A DNA stretch of 60,693 nucleotides from an uncultured Senegalimassilia sp. (GCF_902464545.1 NZ_CABQJR010000014.1:1-60693), one strand, 5' to 3'; shown: positions 1 to 7,710, counted from the first letter of the stretch. Program-made: numbers and translations. Notes: a model not told the origin generated them from the letters alone.

Positions 1-1
1 A

Positions 2-220
2 AACAAAACAAAAGGTAGTAGTGCTCTAAAAAGCACTACTACCTTGCCCGCAACAGGCGGCGCGGCAGCGGCTGGAGCCGCGCCCGCCGTTGCGGCGAAA
101 AACCCGGTTTGCCCTCTGTGCGAATCGAAGCTGTACCGGAACAAGCAGACGGCGAAATGGGAATGCCCGACGTGCTACGACACGTTCACCGACGAGCAGA
201 TAGGCGGTGGAAAACGGTGA
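2..220 (+). CDS. C-terminal part of a zinc-ribbon phage protein (5' truncated)
   Basis: The frame is open from the window edge to the TGA at 218-220, so the true start lies to the left. The visible 72 residues are a Ser/Thr and then Ala/Pro-rich linker followed by a compact zinc ribbon with two Cys-x2-Cys knuckles (CPLC and CPTC, 15 residues apart) at about residues 41-60, and a basic tail. A flexible linker ending in a zinc ribbon is common at the C-terminus of phage recombination or ssDNA-binding proteins, and the replication genes just downstream fit that, but nothing here identifies the family. The stop overlaps the GTG of the next gene. Confidence 0.6.
   Translation, partial: NKTKGSSALKSTTTLPATGGAAAAGAAPAVAAKNPVCPLCESKLYRNKQTAKWECPTCYDTFTDEQIGGGKR
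12..45. repeat. Perfect 14-bp inverted repeat (hairpin) at the left edge
   Basis: Bases 12-25 (aaggtagtagtgct) are the exact reverse complement of 32-45, with a 6-base loop at 26-31. The stretch is much more AT-rich than its surroundings and is read through by the truncated ORF as Ser/Thr-rich residues. It could be an intrinsic terminator on either strand (short T/A runs flank it), a protein-binding site or an artefact of a sequence end. The sequence does not decide between these. Confidence 0.6.
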
Positions 221-591
221 CCGAGTACATGAGCCGATACAACCGGCACAACATGGCGGGGCCTTCCCTCAAGCCTGGATGGTGCGCCGTCTGCGGCAGA
301 CCGCACCCCGAGGGGCATCACGTCGTCCCGCGCTCCCTGGGCGGGGCGGACGGCCTCGTGATCCATCTGTGCGGCTTCGGGAACAACCTGAGGGATGCCG
401 ACGGGCGGCTTTTGCACCATGGGGCCGTCGAGAGCCACAGGCTCTGGTTCTGGTTCAACGACGGCAGGGATTCCGATATCGCCCCGGCGCTCCCGCAGCA
501 CTCGCGGGGCCGATGGTGCTACCTGCTGGCGGACGAGCCTATAGGCGAGATGGACGCGCTCTCGCGCAACGGCTGGAAGGCGGTCTGGTGA
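217..591 (+). CDS. HNH endonuclease-like protein
   Basis: A 124-residue protein starting at GTG 217, which overlaps the previous stop (GTGA); an internal ATG at 229 is an alternative start. It carries a CAVC zinc knuckle, then HHVVPRSLGG, a GFGNN segment and LLHHGAVESH. This gives the Cys pair, His-His, Asn and His pattern of an HNH (beta-beta-alpha metal) nuclease fold. Phage HNH proteins nick or cut DNA and often work in recombination or packaging. This one sits in the early block rather than beside terminase, so a role in replication or recombination is more likely. A second HNH gene lies at 9915. It is translationally coupled at both ends. Confidence 0.65.
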   Translation: MTEYMSRYNRHNMAGPSLKPGWCAVCGRPHPEGHHVVPRSLGGADGLVIHLCGFGNNLRDADGRLLHHGAVESHRLWFWFNDGRDSDIAPALPQHSRGRWCYLLADEPIGEMDALSRNGWKAVW

Positions 592-935
592 TGTGCGACC
601 GATACGGCGGCGCGCTTGCCTGGGACAGGCACTGCGCCGAACGGGAAGCCGCCTACGAGGCGATGCGCAGGAGCGCCACGTGCGCCGATTGCGTCCACGG
701 CCACGTGTTCAACGGCGGGGTCGGCGATGCCATGAGGGCGTTCGACTCGATGATGGCGAGCCTGATTGTGCGCCCGGCATGCGGGGTTCCCAGGGCGAAG
801 CCGATCATCGAGAACGCCCGCCAGGCAATCGCCGACGCCTGCGATGTGTGGGTGTGCGACGCGGACGGAACGGAGGAAATCGAGCGAGGGGCAACGCCGA
901 GCGATTCGGGTTGCGATTGGTTCGAACCGAGATAG
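591..935 (+). CDS. Hypothetical phage protein
   Basis: A 114-residue protein; its ATG overlaps the preceding TGA by one base (TGATG), so it is coupled to the HNH gene. It contains a Cys-x2-Cys pair near residue 31 (ATCADCVHGH) and two further isolated cysteines, and is acidic at the C-terminus. It has no membrane segment or signal peptide. The family is not recognised. The scattered Cys/His residues hint at metal binding, but the spacing is not diagnostic. Confidence 0.6.
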   Translation: MCDRYGGALAWDRHCAEREAAYEAMRRSATCADCVHGHVFNGGVGDAMRAFDSMMASLIVRPACGVPRAKPIIENARQAIADACDVWVCDADGTEEIERGATPSDSGCDWFEPR

Positions 936-945
936 GAGATTTGAG

Positions 946-1230
946 ATGAAAGTGCATGAGCTGATGAGCGAACTCGCGCAGTGCGTCGCCGGATGCGATG
1001 TGATGCTGTGCGTCGGGGCGGAGATGTACGAGGTGGATTACGCGACGTGCTGCAACCACGACGGCGCATGCTGCTTCGTGTCCGCGAAGCCCAAGCCGCA
1101 AAGCGCGAGCGACCTCATGACCGTGACCGTGGACAAGGCGCAGCTGCTCGAGGTGGCCGAGGAGCTGGGCGGCGGGGACATCTCCGTGCATGCGTTCGTC
1201 GGGCAGGAGGGCGAGCATGGGCGTGGTTAG
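946..1230 (+). CDS. Hypothetical phage protein, Cys-rich centre
   Basis: A 94-residue protein with a good ribosome site (taggag, 933-938) eight bases before ATG 946. A cluster of six cysteines occupies about residues 13-45 (CVAGC, CCNHDGACC). The C-terminal half is plain alpha/beta sequence, with a predicted helix at DKAQLLEVAEELGGG. No known domain is recognised. The 3' end overlaps the next small gene by 14 bases. Confidence 0.6.
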   Translation: MKVHELMSELAQCVAGCDVMLCVGAEMYEVDYATCCNHDGACCFVSAKPKPQSASDLMTVTVDKAQLLEVAEELGGGDISVHAFVGQEGEHGRG

Positions 1231-1294
1231 CGTGGCGTGCGGGCTTGCCGCGTTCGCGATATTCCTCGGGCTTGCGGCGGTGTTGCTGTCATGA
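1217..1294 (+). CDS. 25-residue single-pass membrane microprotein
   Basis: A short frame, ATG 1217 to TGA 1294, encoding almost nothing but one hydrophobic helix (VACGLAAFAIFLGLAAVLLS). It is preceded by a ribosome site (ggagggcgag, 1207-1216) and its stop overlaps the ATG of the helicase-methyltransferase gene (ATGA at 1291). The tight coupling on both sides supports translation. It may act as a membrane peptide, or merely carry ribosomes to the next start. The function is unknown. Confidence 0.5.
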   Translation: MGVVSVACGLAAFAIFLGLAAVLLS

Positions 1295-3537
1295 GCGCGC
1301 GGGGATATCGGGAGTTCCTCCGGGCGAAGCGCGAGAGCGTCGCGCCCGAGGGGTTCGAAGCTCGCGACGTCAACGAGATGCTGTTCGAGTGGCAGCGCGA
1401 CATAGTGCGATGGGCGTGCAGGCGCGGAAAGGCCGCCATCTTCGCGGATTGCGGCCTTGGCAAGACCGCCATGCAGCTCGAATGGGCGCGCCAATGCGTC
1501 GAGCACACGGGCGCTCGGGCGCTGGTCATCGCCCCGCTGACCGTCGGCATGCAGACCGTCGGGGAGGCCGAGAAGTTCGGCATGAGCGCGAGGTTCGTGC
1601 GAGACGGCTCGCAGGCGGGGGAATCGGGCATCTACGTGACGAACTACGAGATGGCTTCCCACTTCGACTTCATGGACTTCGCGGCCGTGGTCCTGGACGA
1701 ATCGAGCATCATCAAGGCCCACGACTCCAAGACCCGCACGGCGCTGACCGAGCAGCTGAGCATGGTCCCCTATGTTCTGTGCTGCACCGCCACGCCCGCC
1801 CCGAACGACCAGATGGAACTCGGCACGCACGCCGAAATCGTGGGCGCCATGAAGCGCGAGGAGATGCTGGCCATGTTCTTCACCCACGACGGCGGGGACA
1901 CGTCGAAATGGCGGCTCAAGAACCATGCGGCTGCGGACTTCTACCGATGGATGGCCACATGGGCCGTCATGATCTCCAGCCCCGGCGATATCGGATACCC
2001 CGATGACGGATACGAGCTTCCCGCGCTAGACATCGTGACGCACACGGGCGATTCGGGATACGTCCCCGACGGCGTGCTGTTCGCCCTGCCCGAGGAGGGG
2101 TTGGCCGGCCAGCGCCGCGCCCGCAAGGCCGGGCTTGATTGGAAGGTGGAGAACCTCGCGGCCATGGTCAACGCATCGGACGAGCAATGGTGCGTATGGT
2201 GCGATTACAACGACGAATCGGCGGCTCTGGCAGGGGCCATCCCTGACGCGGTCGAGGTGCGTGGCAGCGATTCCGCCGAGAGCAAGGCGGACGCCATGAC
2301 CGGGTTCGCCAAAGGCCGCTACCGCGTCATCGTGAGCAAGCCGAGCATCTGCGGGTTCGGAATGAACTGGCAGCAGTGCCACCTGATGGCGTTCTGCGGC
2401 CTGTCCTACAGCTACGAGCAGTTCTATCAGGCCGTGCGCCGCTGCTGGCGCTTCGGCCAGGGAAAGCCCGTCGAGGCCCATGTGTTCACCACCGTCCAGG
2501 AATCGTCGTCGGTGGACGCGATAAAGCGAAAAGAGGAGCAGATGCAGGAGACGAAGCGCGGCATGATCGCCGCGATGGCGGAAGAGACCGAGCGGCAGAT
2601 TGCAGGCGCCGCCGAGGCGGACGTGCCCGATGCGGCCTACGCGGACGCCGAGGGCAAATGCTGGCAGATGCTTCTGGGCGATAGCGTGGAGCGCCTGGAG
2701 GAATTCCCCGATGACCTGTTCGGGCTGGCCGTGTTCAGCCCGCCGTTCGCCAGCCTCTACACCTACAGCGACAGCGAGCACGACATGGGCAACTGCAAGG
2801 ACGATGCCGAGTTCTGGGAGCAGTTCGATTTCCTGATTGATGGGCTGTACCGCACGCTCATGCCCGGTCGGAGCTGCTGCATCCACTGCATGAACCTGCC
2901 GAAATCAAAGCAGCGCGATGGGATCATCGGCCTGAAGGATTTCCGCGGGGACGTCATCCGGGCGTTCGAACGCGCAGGGTTTGTCTACCACTCCGAGGTG
3001 ACCATCTGGAAGAACCCGGTCACGGCCATGCAGCGCACCAAGGCTCTGGGATTGCTGCACAAGACTATCCGCAAGGATTCGTCCATGAGCCGCCAGGGCG
3101 TGCCGGATTACGTCGTGGTCATGCGCAAGCCCGGTGACAACCCCGAACCCATCAGCCACACGTCCGAGGAGTTTCCCGTTTCCCAGTGGCAGGAATGGGC
3201 ATCGCCGGTGTGGATGGACATCGACCAATCCAACACGCTCAACGGCCGCAACGCCAAAGACGCGGACGATGAGCGCCACATCTGCCCGTTGCAGCTCGAC
3301 GTCATCGAGCGATGCGTGGGGCTGTGGAGCAACCCGGGGGATGTGATTCTGTCCCCTTTCGGCGGCATCGGCTCGGAGGGCTACCAGTCCATCCTCATGG
3401 GGCGCGAGTACGTGGGCATCGAGCTGAAGCCCTCGTATTTCCGAGAAGCCGTCAAAAACCTGCGCGAAGCGGAGCGCAGGCGCGATGAGGTATCGATTTT
3501 CGACATGATGGAGGACGCAGATGAACATAACGATTAG
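1291..3537 (+). CDS. SNF2-type helicase fused to a DNA methyltransferase
   Basis: A 748-residue protein; the start overlaps the upstream microgene (ATGA). Residues 1-450 are a SNF2-like ATPase: Walker A GLGKT (55-59), Walker B variant LDES (135-138), motif III TATP (about 166-169) and motif VI QAVRRCWRFGQ (380-390). Residues about 460-748 are a DNA methyltransferase with motif IV SPPF (483-486) before motif I FGGIG (690-694). This order is typical of beta-class enzymes, and SPP[WF] usually means cytosine-N4 methylation, although adenine-N6 cannot be excluded. It probably modifies phage DNA, perhaps to escape host restriction, using ATP-driven movement on DNA. No cognate nuclease gene is adjacent except the HNH gene at 217. 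Confidence 0.85.
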   Translation: MSARGYREFLRAKRESVAPEGFEARDVNEMLFEWQRDIVRWACRRGKAAIFADCGLGKTAMQLEWARQCVEHTGARALVIAPLTVGMQTVGEAEKFGMSARFVRDGSQAGESGIYVTNYEMASHFDFMDFAAVVLDESSIIKAHDSKTRTALTEQLSMVPYVLCCTATPAPNDQMELGTHAEIVGAMKREEMLAMFFTHDGGDTSKWRLKNHAAADFYRWMATWAVMISSPGDIGYPDDGYELPALDIVTHTGDSGYVPDGVLFALPEEGLAGQRRARKAGLDWKVENLAAMVNASDEQWCVWCDYNDESAALAGAIPDAVEVRGSDSAESKADAMTGFAKGRYRVIVSKPSICGFGMNWQQCHLMAFCGLSYSYEQFYQAVRRCWRFGQGKPVEAHVFTTVQESSSVDAIKRKEEQMQETKRGMIAAMAEETERQIAGAAEADVPDAAYADAEGKCWQMLLGDSVERLEEFPDDLFGLAVFSPPFASLYTYSDSEHDMGNCKDDAEFWEQFDFLIDGLYRTLMPGRSCCIHCMNLPKSKQRDGIIGLKDFRGDVIRAFERAGFVYHSEVTIWKNPVTAMQRTKALGLLHKTIRKDSSMSRQGVPDYVVVMRKPGDNPEPISHTSEEFPVSQWQEWASPVWMDIDQSNTLNGRNAKDADDERHICPLQLDVIERCVGLWSNPGDVILSPFGGIGSEGYQSILMGREYVGIELKPSYFREAVKNLREAERRRDEVSIFDMMEDADEHND

Positions 3538-4582
3538 CAAAGACGCGCTGGAGCAGGCGATTTCCGCTCCCGCTAAGCTGGCGCGCGCGGCGAAGGTGGA
3601 CTATCTCTCGTGCATCCTGCTCGATGCGCGAGGGGACGGACTCGACGCGGCCGCGACCGACATGAACGAGTCCGTCAGGTGCTTCGCCATGGCGTTGGTC
3701 GAGGAAGAGGGATGCGCCCTGGTGCCCGCGCTCGCGCTTTCCGGCGTCGTGAAGACGCTTCCCGATAAGGCGGTCACCCTGAGGGACGGAGGGCGCGGAA
3801 TCATCGTCGAGTGCGGCAAGACGGCGTTCGACCTGCCCGCTCTGGACCCGGGCAACTTCCCCGGCTTCCCCGACGTCGAGGGCGATTCGCTCGTGCTGGA
3901 CTTCGCGACACTCGCGGCCATGGTGTCCGCGTGCAAGCCGTTCGCCGCGAAGAAGGACGAGGCCCGCAAGGTGTTCACGTGCGCGCGCATCGCATCGGAC
4001 GGTGCCACGCTGACCATGGAATGCACGGACTCTTTCCGCGTGGGCCGGGCGTGGATGGACATCGACGGCTCGCCGTTCGAATGCTGCGCGCCCGTCGCAT
4101 TCCTCGACGGCGTGCTGTCCGTCAAATGCGGCGGCAACGTGGTGCTGACGGCATCGGCGGGACAGATAAAGGCCAAGACCGATGCAGGCGTGTGGACCAC
4201 GCGCACGGTGGAGGGCAAGTTCCCGAACGTCAAGCAGCTTTTCGACGGCGAGCGCATCGCGTCCGCCGCCTTCGACCTCGCATACCTTCGCAGCGCGGTC
4301 AAACGCGCCCAGGCCATCGGCAAGGGATACGTGCGGATGCAGATAGGCCCCGAATGCCTGCTCTCCCGCAACGACGAGACGGGCGCGTACGAGGAGGAGC
4401 TGGAGGCGATCGATTACGACGGAGAGTGCCATGTGGGCATGCAGGCCCAGTACCTGGCAGACGCGCTCGGAGCGGCTCCCGCCGACGAGGTGCGCATAGA
4501 GCTCATCAGCCCCGTCAAGCCCATCTACGTGACCGCAGACGGCTTCCAGGCGTGCATCATGCCCGTAAGGATGGACCGATGA
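3521..4582 (+). CDS. Phage DNA polymerase III beta-clamp homologue
   Basis: A 353-residue protein with the length and three-fold layout of a DnaN sliding clamp. The N-terminus (NITISKDALEQAI) matches the first strand and helix of clamp domain 1. Domain 3 ends with VRIELISPVKPIYVT followed by a C-terminal strand ending IMPVRM, the usual end of bacterial clamps. It should form a ring that tethers a polymerase to DNA; here it presumably recruits host or phage replisome parts. The start ATG 3521 has a ribosome site (ggagga, 3510-3515) inside the end of the methyltransferase gene. A clamp gene is uncommon in prophages. The symbol dnaN is withheld because this is a phage copy. Confidence 0.8.
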   Translation: MNITISKDALEQAISAPAKLARAAKVDYLSCILLDARGDGLDAAATDMNESVRCFAMALVEEEGCALVPALALSGVVKTLPDKAVTLRDGGRGIIVECGKTAFDLPALDPGNFPGFPDVEGDSLVLDFATLAAMVSACKPFAAKKDEARKVFTCARIASDGATLTMECTDSFRVGRAWMDIDGSPFECCAPVAFLDGVLSVKCGGNVVLTASAGQIKAKTDAGVWTTRTVEGKFPNVKQLFDGERIASAAFDLAYLRSAVKRAQAIGKGYVRMQIGPECLLSRNDETGAYEEELEAIDYDGECHVGMQAQYLADALGAAPADEVRIELISPVKPIYVTADGFQACIMPVRMDR

Positions 4583-4755
4583 GCGCGGTATACGTGGTCA
4601 CCTGCGACGATGGGCCGGTGGCCGTGTTCGAGGAGCGATATGAGGCCGATTTGCTCGCGATGCGCAACTGGGACGCGAGCATGATGAGCGAGGTTTACGA
4701 AGTCGAGTACAAGGCATCGGAGGTGAGTCATGGCGCGCCGCAAGGTCAAGCATAA
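4579..4755 (+). CDS. Small hypothetical phage protein
   Basis: A 58-residue acidic protein starting with ATGA overlap on the clamp gene stop. It begins with a beta-strand (SAVYVVTCDDGPVAVF) followed by a helix (EERYEADLLAMRNWD), a pattern resembling small phage proteins that report an input argument, but no named family is recognised. Its 3' end overlaps the next gene by 26 bases. Confidence 0.55.
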   Translation: MSAVYVVTCDDGPVAVFEERYEADLLAMRNWDASMMSEVYEVEYKASEVSHGAPQGQA

Positions 4756-4999
4756 CGACACCGTGCCGCGTGAAATCGCCGAGCTGCAGGTGGCGGCGTA
4801 CCGTCACGCCTTCCAGGAGGCGGTGCGCCGCGCCAACGAGGCGATTAAGCAGCGCGACTATTACCGCAGATGCGCGATCGAGACGAAGTGCGAGCAGCTT
4901 TCCTCCGCGGGCAAGTGCCCCGGCGATATCTGCCCGCTCGCGTTCGACATGCACTGCGGGAAATGCCACGAGGCCGAGAAGAAGGCGAGGTACCTATGA
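4730..4999 (+). CDS. Small Cys-containing hypothetical protein
   Basis: An 89-residue protein with ribosome site ggaggtga (4719-4726). A basic N-terminus (MARRKVKHN) leads into a long helix (about 15-50). Five cysteines follow (C48, C54, C63, C68, C75 and C78 region: KCEQ, KCPGDICPL, HCGKCHE), suggesting a small metal-binding module. It ends KKARYL, with the stop overlapping the next start. The function is unknown. Confidence 0.55.
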   Translation: MARRKVKHNDTVPREIAELQVAAYRHAFQEAVRRANEAIKQRDYYRRCAIETKCEQLSSAGKCPGDICPLAFDMHCGKCHEAEKKARYL

Positions 5000-5157
5000 G
5001 CATGAAACAGAACTCGAATCCGCCTGTGCTGCACGAATCCCGACATGAGGGCGCGTGCAAGCGGTGCGGCTCGTACGTGACCGCCACGGCATGGCGCAAA
5101 GGCGTGCCGCCCAGGGCCGCATATTGCCCGGTTTGCGGCGAGAGGATGGGCAAATGA
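4996..5157 (+). CDS. Small zinc-ribbon protein
   Basis: A 53-residue protein starting by ATGA overlap. It consists almost entirely of a zinc ribbon: ACKRCGSYV (Cys-x2-Cys) and, about 20 residues later, YCPVCGERM (Cys-x2-Cys). It is one of at least six zinc-ribbon genes in this block. It probably binds nucleic acid or a protein partner; nothing more can be said. Confidence 0.6.
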   Translation: MSMKQNSNPPVLHESRHEGACKRCGSYVTATAWRKGVPPRAAYCPVCGERMGK

Positions 5158-5432
5158 GCGCGCCGAAGATAGCGCCCGAAGATTGGCTCGATTGGGCGGA
5201 CGACAAGGCCGATGAGTTCGAGAGGCGCGGACAATGCGGCTCGTATTCGGCCGCGATGACGGCCAAGGGCTATCGCGAGCTGCGTCAGCTCATCGAAGAC
5301 GGCATGGCGTGGAGGGCTAGGGGCAACCGGCGCGAGGTCGACCGCGAAGCGTTGCTCGGGTTGGCCGACGCCATGGGCGATGGCGTCTTCGCGGAATGGG
5401 CGGATGCGATTCGGAAGGCGGTGCATGCGTGA
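5154..5432 (+). CDS. Hypothetical phage protein
   Basis: A 92-residue, mainly helical, charged protein. It starts at ATG 5154, overlapping the previous TGA, and stops at the ATG of the next gene (TGATG). It shows APEDWLDWADDKADEFE and a C-terminal segment EALLGLADAMGDGVFAEWAD. It has no cysteines in a metal pattern and no membrane segment. The family is not recognised. Confidence 0.55.
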   Translation: MSAPKIAPEDWLDWADDKADEFERRGQCGSYSAAMTAKGYRELRQLIEDGMAWRARGNRREVDREALLGLADAMGDGVFAEWADAIRKAVHA

Positions 5433-5785
5433 TGGACGCTTCGAAGGTCCTGGCCGTCGCCGATGAAATCGAGGCGGCGGAAACCGAGGCCATGCGGGAT
5501 TTCGCGCCCAGGGACGGCGTGGACCCCATCGGCGCCGCCTATGCGGCGGGAATGGTGGATGCGATCGATGGCGGATGGGCGATGCAGCTGCGCGCCGCTT
5601 GCGGCCCCGATGCCGCCAGCGACGCAAGCGCAGACCCGCGCGACGTGGCCCACATGCTCGACATGGCGGCGTTCGAAATCACGAAAACGAGCATCGCGGT
5701 AAGCGACATGCTGAGCGATTTGGCATGGTCGGTGAAAGGCGGTGACCGTGATTTGAGCGGGTTCAAGGAAAGGTGGCTGAAGTGA
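5432..5785 (+). CDS. Hypothetical phage protein
   Basis: A 117-residue acidic helical protein coupled to its upstream neighbour by TGATG. Its first half (VLAVADEIEAAETEAM, then AAYAAGMVDAIDGGW) and a DVAHMLDMAAFEI helix suggest a small helical bundle. No motif is recognised. The next gene starts 16 bases further on. Confidence 0.55.
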   Translation: MDASKVLAVADEIEAAETEAMRDFAPRDGVDPIGAAYAAGMVDAIDGGWAMQLRAACGPDAASDASADPRDVAHMLDMAAFEITKTSIAVSDMLSDLAWSVKGGDRDLSGFKERWLK

Positions 5786-5801
5786 GCCGCCCGGCGCGCC
5801 G

Positions 5802-6005
5802 ATGAAGAGCGAGTTTCCCGGGCAGCTCAGCCTGTTCGCCGACCCCGAGCCGGAGAGCTGCCCGCACGAGATGGGGCGTTACCGCACCAAGACCGAGTGC
5901 GGATTGGCCGGAAGGCCCATATGGACGAACTGCCGCGAGGCCGGGCACTGCGTGCTCGGCGGCGGCGTGGAGCTTCCTGCCGATGAGGAGGATGACGAAG
6001 GATGA
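5802..6005 (+). CDS. Small Cys/His-containing hypothetical protein
   Basis: A 67-residue protein, rich in acidic residues at the C-terminus (PADEEDDEG). It contains PGQLSLFADPEPESCP near the start. The LSLF tetrad in an otherwise disordered acidic context resembles a clamp-binding peptide (Q-L-[SD]-L-F); the sequence is GQLSLF. Three further cysteines (TECGL, NCREAGHC) could bind metal. The stop overlaps a possible 13-codon frame (6002-6043). Confidence 0.5.
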   Translation: MKSEFPGQLSLFADPEPESCPHEMGRYRTKTECGLAGRPIWTNCREAGHCVLGGGVELPADEEDDEG

Positions 6006-6052
6006 TTGCCCCGATTCAGATGGCCGTTCTGGCCGAACGTTAGGAGGATGGA

Positions 6053-6481
6053 ATGGAGCTGAAGCCATGCCCGTTTTGCGGCGGCGAACCCCGGCTGATT
6101 CGTTTCGGCTCGTGGCGAATCGCCGAATGCCGGCATTGCGGTATCAGGACCTCGGCCATGTCGGAAGACCCGGCGAGGGATTGGAACCGCAGGATGGCCG
6201 ACGTCGTGAGCGTGAAAGACGGCGATTTGCCGAAAACGGAGCCGATGCCGCAGATTCCGCGCATCAGGTACACCCACGCGAGCGGATGCGTGCACGAGGG
6301 ATGGTACGCGTTCCACGAGCGCAGGCAGGTGTCCCCGATGAACGACGGATTGAGGCCCGGAGACTGCATGCATTGCATCGTGTCCGACAAGGAGGCCGAT
6401 TGGAACCTGCCCCGAGATGTCCGGGTGCAGGCAATCGACCCGGACGGCGGAACGGTGGAGGTCTTGAGGAGGCTTCGATGA
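6053..6481 (+). CDS. Lar-like restriction-alleviation domain protein
   Basis: A 142-residue protein with a strong ribosome site (aggagg, 6042-6047). Residues 1-48 match the Lar (restriction alleviation) pattern: LKPCPFCGG, a short hairpin, ECRHCGI, and a helix ending DWNRRM. Such small proteins protect phage DNA from type I restriction in the founding example (Rac prophage Lar), but most homologues are untested. The remaining 95 residues (about 50-142) are unrecognised and include a second CMHC pair near residue 105. It is coupled to the next gene by ATGA. Confidence 0.65.
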   Translation: MELKPCPFCGGEPRLIRFGSWRIAECRHCGIRTSAMSEDPARDWNRRMADVVSVKDGDLPKTEPMPQIPRIRYTHASGCVHEGWYAFHERRQVSPMNDGLRPGDCMHCIVSDKEADWNLPRDVRVQAIDPDGGTVEVLRRLR

Positions 6482-6681
6482 TTATCAAGCAAGATGAGAG
6501 GTTTCAATACGCGGCTGACGCGCAACTCGATATCTGGTGCGCCGAGGATGCCGGAGAGCACGAGGACGAATCCGCGAAGCTGCTCCGCCGCCTGGTCGAA
6601 CGGCTGGCCGATGATTACGGCCTGAGCAAAGCGACGGTCTCTGCTCTTGTCGCTCGCCGGGCCTTGGAAGATTACGAGTAG
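6478..6681 (+). CDS. Small hypothetical phage protein
   Basis: A 67-residue acidic protein starting in the ATGA overlap at 6478. It is probably two helices: AKLLRRLVERLADDYGLSK and a short TVSALVARRALEDYE segment with a helix-turn-helix-like rhythm. It is too short to assign, but a DNA-binding role is possible. Confidence 0.5.
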   Translation: MIIKQDERFQYAADAQLDIWCAEDAGEHEDESAKLLRRLVERLADDYGLSKATVSALVARRALEDYE

Positions 6682-6691
6682 GGGGCTTGCC

Positions 6692-7072
6692 ATGAGCGAC
6701 ATGTACGCATGTGATCTATGCGGCAAACCAACGCCGAACTTCAAGCCGTGGACATGCGGCCCCATCGCCGGGAAGCTCGGGCGTTCGTGGTGCGACGACT
6801 GCGAGAAGCGGTTCGAACGCGAACACGCATGGGAAAACGAGCAGTGGCACAAGGATGAGATCACGTGCCCCTGGTGCGGATATGTAGACACAGACAGCTG
6901 GGAGTTCGAGGGCGAATACGATGATGCGTACGAATGCCCGAGTTGCGGGAAGCCGTTCATTCTCGAGCGAATCATCGATATCACGTACACGAGCAAGCGC
7001 AGGGTCGACGATATGCCGGAGGGGTGGTGCGGCGATGAGCCGATTAGGGACGAGGAGGATGCAGATGAGTAA
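6692..7072 (+). CDS. Double zinc-ribbon protein
   Basis: A 126-residue protein from ATG 6692 (ribosome site ggggg, 6681-6685). It contains two Cys-x2-Cys ribbons: CDLCGK with CDDC (about residues 6-36) and CPWCGY with CPSCGK (about 60-84). The C-terminus is acidic (EEDADE). It may bind nucleic acid or act as an adaptor. The 3' end overlaps the next gene by eight bases. Confidence 0.6.
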   Translation: MSDMYACDLCGKPTPNFKPWTCGPIAGKLGRSWCDDCEKRFEREHAWENEQWHKDEITCPWCGYVDTDSWEFEGEYDDAYECPSCGKPFILERIIDITYTSKRRVDDMPEGWCGDEPIRDEEDADE

Positions 7073-7394
7073 AGACGTATTCGTCCTCTTTCCGACTATG
7101 GGCAAAACCAGAGAGCAAAACAAGGAGATGCTTTCAGCCGTCAACGAAAGGCTTTTCAGGGACGGCTACCTGCCGACGCACAACGTCAACGGGATGGTCG
7201 ACACCATCACCGAGCATAAGCTGGCGCTGTTGGAGATTAAGTCCGCTTTGCTGTATCGGATCTCCAGGGACCTCGATTCCCCGAGCAGATGCGGCAGGCT
7301 GTACCTTTGCGGCGAATGGCGTGACGACGAGGAATGCACCACGGTGCAGAGCATTGCGGTGCGCAACGGAATCGAGGTTATTTATGAGCGTTAG
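7065..7394 (+). CDS. Possible DUF4406-like (deoxyribosyltransferase-fold) protein
   Basis: A 109-residue protein with ribosome site gaggagg (7051-7057); ATG 7059 is an alternative start two codons earlier. The N-terminus, VFVLFPTMGKTREQN followed by a helix and GYLPTHN, loosely follows the DUF4406 pattern of a strand ending in a P-M-x-G turn, a helix, then G-Y and a second strand. That family resembles nucleoside 2-deoxyribosyltransferases. The match is by eye and weak. An alternative is an unrelated phage protein. Confidence 0.45.
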   Translation: MSKDVFVLFPTMGKTREQNKEMLSAVNERLFRDGYLPTHNVNGMVDTITEHKLALLEIKSALLYRISRDLDSPSRCGRLYLCGEWRDDEECTTVQSIAVRNGIEVIYER

Positions 7395-7710
7395 CGACGA
7401 GGAGTGCCGAGAGGTTGCGGCAAGGCTGCGCGATCTCGACGAGCATATTGACGGGGTGCCGCCCATGTGCTCACCGCAAGTGCACAATGCTATGGCGCTC
7501 AGCGCAATCCGCGCGGTCGTCGGCAATGGAGACATATTCCATTTGCTGGCCGACCTCATCGATAGGCCGACTGCGAAGCAAGAGCATAACGGTGCTTACT
7601 GGCGATGCGCGCATTGTGGCGCCTTTACGCGCAAAGACGCGGTGGTCAAGGATGGTCTCGGTGTGGTCCCGCTGCGGTGCTGCGGCAACTGCGGAAGGGA
7701 GTGGGAGTAG
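7384..7710 (+). CDS. Tandem paralogue 1: helical + zinc-ribbon protein
   Basis: A 108-residue protein. It has an N-terminal helix SVSDEECREVAARLRDL, a central LLADLIDRPT motif (about 55-65), then a zinc ribbon CAHCGA ... CCGNCGREW. The same order (ECREVAxRLR, LADLIDRPT, ribbon) recurs in the next two genes, so the three arose by tandem duplication. The protein presumably binds DNA or a partner; its function is unknown. It is coupled to the next start at its stop (tagtg). Confidence 0.6.
   Translation: MSVSDEECREVAARLRDLDEHIDGVPPMCSPQVHNAMALSAIRAVVGNGDIFHLLADLIDRPTAKQEHNGAYWRCAHCGAFTRKDAVVKDGLGVVPLRCCGNCGREWE

Noticed and set aside
44..64. LPATGG sequence in the truncated first frame, resembling a sortase LPxTG signal
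   Set aside because: It is followed by an Ala-rich linker and a cytosolic-type zinc ribbon, not by a membrane helix and basic tail, so it is chance.
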